Source: Chryseosolibacter histidinae (GTDB lineage Bacteria; Bacteroidota; Bacteroidia; Cytophagales; Cyclobacteriaceae). Taken from it: a DNA stretch of 64,000 nucleotides. The notes under the pieces are model-generated. The model searched no databases. It was given only the letters and a program-made list of their open reading frames with translations, and was not told where the DNA came from. A program made the translations under genes and the position numbers. Position 1 is the first letter of the stretch; every line of letters starts with the position of its first letter. Positions 59,593 through 64,000 of the stretch are shown here, piece after piece. Location of the stretch: assembly GCF_018598225.1 (NCBI RefSeq), contig NZ_JAHESF010000021.1, positions 1-64,000 of the forward strand, given 5' to 3'.

Positions 59593-60585
59593 CGCGATCT
59601 CCGCTAGCAGCTCGTATGATCTCACGCGGTCTTCAAAAGTATCAGCAAACGTGGCCACAACAATTTCATCCACCTCGTACGATTGTGCCAGCGCGAATAA
59701 TTTTTCTTTCACTTCGTCGGGCGTCCCCACGATCATCCTGTTCCGGTTGAACAGCACGTGCCTCCATTCTTCCGGTGTGTACACATAATCTTTCACCGAC
59801 TCATACGAGGGCGCTTCATCCACTTTACCTTTCGAGATGCTCAGGAGGCGGTAGTCCATCACGGCCTGCATACGCGCAGCTTTCTCTTCGGTATCGCCGC
59901 AGAATACAAAAATACCGACGCTGGCCTCAGGTTGCTGAAGCTCTTCCGAAGGCGTGAACAGCTTCCGGTAGGCATCGATGGCTTCGGGGCCTCCGGTGGG
60001 GTTGATGAAGGTGGCAAATGACAGGGCCATGCCGAACCGTGCTGCGAGGTAGGCGCTCTCACCGCTGGAAGTTAGCATCCACAGCGCGGGCTTGGTGCTG
60101 ATGCGCGGAATGGCTTTTACTTTTTCATGCACAGTGCCGGGCGTGGAATCATCTGAGAAATACGCCTTGAGCGCCATGATCTGCTGCATGTATTCTTTCG
60201 GGTCGAAGGTGTTGGAAGGGTTGAGCAGTGAAGCGGTAAGCCTGTCGCCACCGGGAGCGCGGCCAACACCCAGGTCGATACGCCCGGGGAAAAGCGCCTC
60301 CAGCAAACGGAAGTTCTCTGCAACCTTGAGCGCGCTGTGGTTGGGCAGCATGATGCCACCTGAACCGAGGCGGATGTGGCGGGTCTCGCTGCCAAGCCGG
60401 GCCAGCAGTACTTCGGGTGCGGCTCCCGCCAGGGTTGCAATGTTGTGATGTTCCGAGAGCCAGTATCGTTTGTATCCGAGCTCTTCGGCTATTTTTACCA
60501 GTTGAATCGATTCCTGCAAGGCCTCCACGGCATTGCTTCCCCTGCGAATGGGGGTCTGATCCAGAACGCTAAGTCTGAGTTTCAT
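59548..60585 (-). CDS. LLM-class flavin-dependent oxidoreductase
   Basis: A 345-residue bacterial-luciferase-like enzyme. 'RLSVLDQTPIRRGSNAVEAL' at the start, 'GYKRYWLSEHHNIATLAGAA' near 40-57, 'LGSGGIMLPNHSALKVAENF', 'LFPGRIDLGVGRAPGGD' and 'MIVGTPDEVKEKLFALAQSY' place it in the MsnO8/YhbW-type group. It uses FMN or F420-like reduced flavin; the substrate is unknown. The C-terminal tail ('LSYEPRASRR') is encoded by array G1 and probably replaced an older end. Confidence 0.88.
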   Translation of the reverse strand: MKLRLSVLDQTPIRRGSNAVEALQESIQLVKIAEELGYKRYWLSEHHNIATLAGAAPEVLLARLGSETRHIRLGSGGIMLPNHSALKVAENFRLLEALFPGRIDLGVGRAPGGDRLTASLLNPSNTFDPKEYMQQIMALKAYFSDDSTPGTVHEKVKAIPRISTKPALWMLTSSGESAYLAARFGMALSFATFINPTGGPEAIDAYRKLFTPSEELQQPEASVGIFVFCGDTEEKAARMQAVMDYRLLSISKGKVDEAPSYESVKDYVYTPEEWRHVLFNRNRMIVGTPDEVKEKLFALAQSYEVDEIVVATFADTFEDRVRSYELLAEIAQLEALSYEPRASRR

Positions 60586-60658
60586 AAAAAAAGTTGGGCG
60601 CTAAACCTTCACTCAACAAATCCTGGAGACAGGAAGTGCCACACGGTTCGATTTTTTT

Positions 60659-62851
60659 ATGGATAGGCCGTTATTTTCCGTGTTGGAAAACAATTCTCTC
60701 GTATTTTTATCCGGCATGACAGGAGGCAAAGATTACCTGCGCGAGGTTCAGAAATTCACCACCAGCCAGCACTGGAACTCCGGAGCACGGATCACGGCGG
60801 GTGTTATGCTGCCCCTGCTTGTGCTGGTGAAGACGGATTATCTTTCACAGGGCATTCCTTTTCTCTGGGGCGCGCTGTTTGTAAGTCTCACCGACACACC
60901 CGGCCCCATCCATCACCGGCGCAACGGGATGATGGCCGCCATCGTGCTCAACGCCGTGGTGGTCATGCTCACCGGTTTCACCCGCGACCACCAAGTGCTG
61001 CTTGTATCCCAGATCATGGTAGCGGGATTTTTACTTTCCATGACAGGCATCTACGGCTCAAGAGCGAGCGCGGTGGGCTCACTGGCACTGGTGATCATGC
61101 TGCTCAACCTGCTGACGATACGCGCAGAACACAATTCGCTGCGCGACAGCGTGCTCATCGCTGCCGGAGGAACATGGTATATGGTACTCAGCCTGCTGCT
61201 CTACAGGCTCAGGCCTTACCGTCTTGTGGAGCAGGGCCTTGGAGAAAACCTGATCGCCATCGCCGATTACGTACGTGCCCGTGCATCTTTTTATAAAGAC
61301 AACGCAGACCTTCCTGAATGTTATAACCGGGTGATGGATGAGCAGCGCGCTGTCAAGAGCATCCAGGACCAGATCCAGGAGCTGCTTTTCAAGACGCGGA
61401 AGTTCGTGGCCGACGCAAGCCCCAAGAGCCGGAGCATGATGATGATCTACCTCGATTCGCTGGACCTGTTCGAGCAAACGATGTACGCCTACCAGGACTA
61501 CGGACTGCTTCACAAGGCACTCGGCAGAACCAACCTGCTCACCGGTTTTTACGGCCTGATCCTGCAGCTTGCCGCCGGACTGGAGTATATCGGCATCTCT
61601 GTTCAGCGCGGCGTTGCTGTGAAGAAAGACCTTGACCTCAATGTGCGCATCGATAAGCTCGGGCAGCTGATCAGGCATCACCAGGAGCAGGCGACAGACC
61701 CGGAAATGATCACTGGTTTGCAGGCGCTCGAAAAAACGCTTGACAACATCCGTAACATCGCCAACCGTATGAACAAGCTTGTGTTGTATACACGGCTGGA
61801 GGTGGCGGATAGTGAATTGCCTCCCGATGTGGCGCAGCAGGTGAGCAACGTGGCAGTATCGCAGCCGTTGAGCACGCGGTTGTTCCTGGAAAATCTTACA
61901 CTGCAATCCAACACGTTCAGGCACGCCCTCCGGATCACCATTGCCATGCTCTTTGCGTATGGTGTTGCCGTGCTCTTTTCGCTTTCACATACTTACTGGG
62001 TGCTGCTGACCATCGTCACCATCATGAAGCCCGTGTACTCGGTTACACGGCGAAGGAACATCCAGCGCTTGTCGGGCACGTTCACAGGTGTGGTGCTGGT
62101 GTCAGTGATCCTTTACTTCGTCTCCAACAACACGGTGCTGCTGGTCACGCTTGTTTTGTGCATGCTCATCGGCTACAGCCTGCTGCGGGTGAACTACTTT
62201 GCCTTCGTGGTGTTCCTCACCATCTTTGTGATCATCACGTTCCACTTTCTCGATCCGCTGGAGTTCAAGACCCTCATTATGGAGCGCCTCGTGGATACGG
62301 TGATCGGTTCGGTGATCGCGGCACTGGCCGCCCGGTTCATTTTTCCGGCGTGGGGAAGCAACGAGATCCGGGCGTCTATGTCCCGGATGCTCGCGGCCAA
62401 TCGGGCATATTTTATCAAGGCGTGGGAGGCGCTCAAGGCGGGCAATACAGAAACTGCGGTGTATGAGTCGGCCCGGAAAGATGCCGTGGTGGCACTGACC
62501 AACCTCTCGGAAGTTTTTCAGCATACGCTGGCGGAACCTCAGCAGACCAGTGAATCGGCAGCGTTCCATCAGTTTGTGATCGCCAATCACCTGCTCACCA
62601 GTCACATCGCGGCGTTGTCAACCGACAGGAATGTACGCATTCAGGCAGACCCTGCCGATTTAGAGGCGGTGCAGCAAGCAACGGTATGGCAACTGGAACA
62701 CGCCGAAGATCATCTGCACAACGCATCCATCGGCATAGCCTCATCGAATGAGCCTCAGGTACGCCTGCCCCACCAGACCCTGAACCAGCTGTCCATGATC
62801 TACACGCTGTCGCGCGATGTGAGGAGGATCTGTTTGAAGTTTAAAGTTTGA
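60659..62851 (+). CDS. FUSC/YccS-family inner-membrane transporter-like protein
   Basis: A 730-residue protein. The N-terminal membrane block has about six helices (45-200; 'ITAGVMLPLLVLVKTDYLSQ', 'GIPFLWGALFVSLTDTPGPI'). A cytosolic helical domain follows (205-400), then a second block of helices ('HALRITIAMLFAYGVAVLFS', 'YWVLLTIVTIMKPVYSVTRR' near 440-465) and a C-terminal helical domain. The duplicated FUSC architecture matches YccS/YhfK and aromatic-acid exporter relatives; the substrate is unknown. The last codons (L-K-F-K-V-stop) are written in heptamer array DC2. Confidence 0.85.
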   Translation: MDRPLFSVLENNSLVFLSGMTGGKDYLREVQKFTTSQHWNSGARITAGVMLPLLVLVKTDYLSQGIPFLWGALFVSLTDTPGPIHHRRNGMMAAIVLNAVVVMLTGFTRDHQVLLVSQIMVAGFLLSMTGIYGSRASAVGSLALVIMLLNLLTIRAEHNSLRDSVLIAAGGTWYMVLSLLLYRLRPYRLVEQGLGENLIAIADYVRARASFYKDNADLPECYNRVMDEQRAVKSIQDQIQELLFKTRKFVADASPKSRSMMMIYLDSLDLFEQTMYAYQDYGLLHKALGRTNLLTGFYGLILQLAAGLEYIGISVQRGVAVKKDLDLNVRIDKLGQLIRHHQEQATDPEMITGLQALEKTLDNIRNIANRMNKLVLYTRLEVADSELPPDVAQQVSNVAVSQPLSTRLFLENLTLQSNTFRHALRITIAMLFAYGVAVLFSLSHTYWVLLTIVTIMKPVYSVTRRRNIQRLSGTFTGVVLVSVILYFVSNNTVLLVTLVLCMLIGYSLLRVNYFAFVVFLTIFVIITFHFLDPLEFKTLIMERLVDTVIGSVIAALAARFIFPAWGSNEIRASMSRMLAANRAYFIKAWEALKAGNTETAVYESARKDAVVALTNLSEVFQHTLAEPQQTSESAAFHQFVIANHLLTSHIAALSTDRNVRIQADPADLEAVQQATVWQLEHAEDHLHNASIGIASSNEPQVRLPHQTLNQLSMIYTLSRDVRRICLKFKV

Positions 62852-63040
62852 AGTTTCAAGTTACAGGTTACAGGTTTAAGGTTTCAAGTTGCCGGTTGCC
62901 AGTTGCCGGTTTTGGGAGGGGTCTATCATCACCGTGTCCCTGCTGATCAAATGTTGAGTCATGGGACGCTCCACAACTTTAAACTTTAAACTTCAAACTT
63001 GAAACCAACTCCCCCCGGTAACTGGCATCCGGTAACCATT
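62836..63040. repeat. composite heptamer array DC2
   Basis: Left arm 62836-62912: eleven consecutive 7-bp units with a constant G-T-T core, grading from family D (GAAGTTT) to family C (CCGGTTG). Right arm 62974-63040: D' units (AAACTTC), a C-rich unit, then C' units (CGGTAAC). It starts inside the FUSC stop codon region and ends before the 71-residue gene. The spacer is about 61 bases and has no gene. Confidence 0.9.
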
Positions 63041-63075
63041 CAAGTTTTTTAAACCTGAAAAGCTTAACTTCGTAC

Positions 63076-63291
63076 ATGAGTCAAGCATTTGTAAGAGAAG
63101 GTGATGATCAATGGCTGAATGAGGTTCAGCCGACGGTTCCTGCGTTGATCCATTTTCTTACCCGTGAGAATAATGGTATCCGTGTGTATGAGCAAAAAAG
63201 TTTCACTGACGACAAAGGGCGCGTAGTGCATGTTATGAGCAACGGCCTGTCGTACGCCAAGAATGACAAAGGGGAGTGGGAGGTTCGGTAG
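63076..63291 (+). CDS. small conserved-looking protein of unknown function
   Basis: A 71-residue protein: 'MSQAFVREGDDQWLNEVQ', 'PALIHFLTRENNGIRVYE' and 'VVHVMSNGLSYAKNDKGEW'. It has no signal peptide or membrane segment. I recall similar short proteins in other Bacteroidota genomes but no assigned function. A near -7 box (TAACTTCG) lies just upstream. It is bracketed by two composite arrays of the same design. Confidence 0.6.
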   Translation: MSQAFVREGDDQWLNEVQPTVPALIHFLTRENNGIRVYEQKSFTDDKGRVVHVMSNGLSYAKNDKGEWEVR

Positions 63292-63293
63292 TG

Positions 63294-63453
63294 GTTTAAA
63301 GTTAGAAGTTAGAAGTTTAAGGTTGCAAGTTGCCAGTTACCGGTTGCCGGTTTCGTGAGGTGTATCATTTATAGTGCCCCACATTTTGGGGCGTACAACT
63401 TGAAACTTGAAACTTGAAACTAACTCCCCCGAACTGGCCAGCCGGCAACTATC
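63294..63453. repeat. composite heptamer array DC3
   Basis: Left arm 63294-63349: eight in-phase units from GTTTAAA to GTTGCCG. Right arm 63396-63453: CAACTTG, AAACTTG (twice), a C-rich unit, then GAACTGG and related units. The spacer includes a small hairpin (GCCCC ... GGGGC). Same block order as DC2. Confidence 0.9.
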
Positions 63454-63499
63454 CACACTGAGAATCGACAGAAGAATATTTATTAATCGATGTCGACTC

Positions 63500-63907
63500 T
63501 TAGTTCATAGGATACGAGAACTCCATCCCTATCAGCTTCCTGATCTCTTCTTTTGAAAGCGGCTTGTTGAAATAATACTTGATGCCGAGCTCGCGTGCTT
63601 TGGCCAGGTCACCGGGGTCCAGCGATGAGGTGAGGATCACGATGGTGATCAGGTGCTTGTCAGGAATATCGAGGCTGGCGAAGGCTTCGATGAATTCGTA
63701 GCCGTTCATCACGGGCATGTCTATGTCCAGGAAAATGATGTCAGGCTTCTGCACTTTTCCTTCCTTGTAAAGCTTGAGGATCTTGAGCGCCTGTTCGCCG
63801 TTTGACGCAAAATGGATCTCGTTCGCCAATCCCAGGGAAGTGATCGTTTTTTCGCTTAAGAAATTGAAGATCTTATCGTCATCCACCAACATTATATTCT
63901 TTTTCAT
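63500..63907 (-). CDS. single-domain response regulator (CheY-like receiver)
   Basis: A 135-residue receiver domain with no output domain. 'NIMLVDDDKIFNFL' gives the acidic pocket, 'DIIFLDIDMPVMNGYEF' the phospho-acceptor Asp (near 61), 'VILTSSLD' the Thr/Ser, and 'YYFNKPLSKEEIRKL' the Lys. Such stand-alone receivers shuttle phosphate or control partners directly. The kinase is not in the window. The ATG has an unusually perfect Shine-Dalgarno sequence upstream. Confidence 0.92.
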   Translation of the reverse strand: MKKNIMLVDDDKIFNFLSEKTITSLGLANEIHFASNGEQALKILKLYKEGKVQKPDIIFLDIDMPVMNGYEFIEAFASLDIPDKHLITIVILTSSLDPGDLAKARELGIKYYFNKPLSKEEIRKLIGMEFSYPMN

Positions 63908-63912
63908 AGCTG

Positions 63913-63918
63913 CCTCCT
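63913..63918 (-). promoter_or_regulatory. strong Shine-Dalgarno sequence of the receiver gene
   Basis: AGGAGG on the minus strand, five bases before the ATG. Such perfect sites are uncommon in Bacteroidota, where most start regions in this window lack one. Confidence 0.7.
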
Positions 63919-64000
63919 GTTAATTCGGTTAAAGGAACATAAATCTCCAAAAAAAAGAAAATATATAGGGCCATGACAAAGAAAATTAATCGACTAAATA

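Noticed and set aside
62836-63453. Possible CRISPR array
   Set aside because: Units are 7 bp with no spacers between repeats and no cas genes; the structure is a tandem heptamer array.
63973-64000. ATG opening a frame (M-T-K-K-I-N...) at the window end
   Set aside because: Only nine codons are visible and no promoter box is seen, so a partial gene cannot be supported.

Overview
The window is chromosomal DNA of a member of the phylum Bacteroidota, most likely class Cytophagia and possibly near Chryseolinea or Ohtaekwangia. No rRNA is present, so the class and genus are inference. The phylum call rests on a type IX secretion (T9SS) sorting-domain protein, repeated TAnnTTTG (-7) promoter boxes, LytS/LytTR two-component pairs, a long FtsX-type permease of the Bacteroidota kind, and few Shine-Dalgarno sequences. 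No tRNA, rRNA, CRISPR array or prophage was seen. No gene-free gap exceeds 300 bases; the larger gaps hold promoters or the repeats described below.

Layout. 0.2-5.5 kb: secreted proteins, a VOC/left-handed beta-helix pair, DUF456, a universal stress protein, a J-domain protein and an SUI1 factor. 5.5-10 kb: a LytTR regulator, an apparent pseudo-kinase and an intact LytS kinase, then a secreted solenoid protein built from ten 34-residue SDHY repeats. 10.3-14.8 kb: three tandem secreted amidohydrolase-fold proteins, only the middle one with its metal ligands. 14.8-19.3 kb: YitT, a second LytS/LytTR pair, two SRPBCC proteins and DUF1761. 19.4-22.1 kb: nuoABCD without the rest of complex I. 22.1-28.3 kb: Uma2, NnrDE, a CTD-only T9SS protein, threonine aldolase, USP and AsnRS. 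28.5-31.4 kb: rpoN, a PAP2-like membrane protein and a PaaG-like enzyme. 31.5-38.2 kb: a BON-domain protein, an NtrY-like kinase with an NtrC-like activator, and a divergent FtsX permease behind a convincing sigma-54 promoter. 38.3-45.2 kb: TPR and GyrI-like proteins, a RAYT transposase among REP hairpins, a solitary antitoxin-like gene and a giant secreted TPR-CHAT protein. 45.5-51.7 kb: AddA/AddB-type helicase-nuclease. 51.7-64 kb: a phosphoesterase, MarR-GNAT, twin HTH proteins, a sigma region 2-only protein, a HxlR/DoxX divergon, a PIF1-like helicase, a flavin-dependent oxidoreductase, a FUSC transporter and a CheY-like receiver.

The most unusual signal is not a gene. At about fifteen intergenic sites there are short arrays of 7-bp tandem units in at least eight sequence families. 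Most are arranged as two inverted arms around a spacer, so they could fold into hairpins. They sit mainly at gene 3' ends, often between convergent genes, and several run into coding sequence, supplying the last codons of five genes and the first codons of one. The length (7) is constant while the sequence is not. This suggests one generating process with many alphabets, and I know of no description of it in this phylum.

Two signalling themes recur: LytS/LytTR circuits (two complete pairs plus the pseudo-kinase) and a sigma-54 circuit whose sigma factor, activator, kinase, promoter and target are all in the window.
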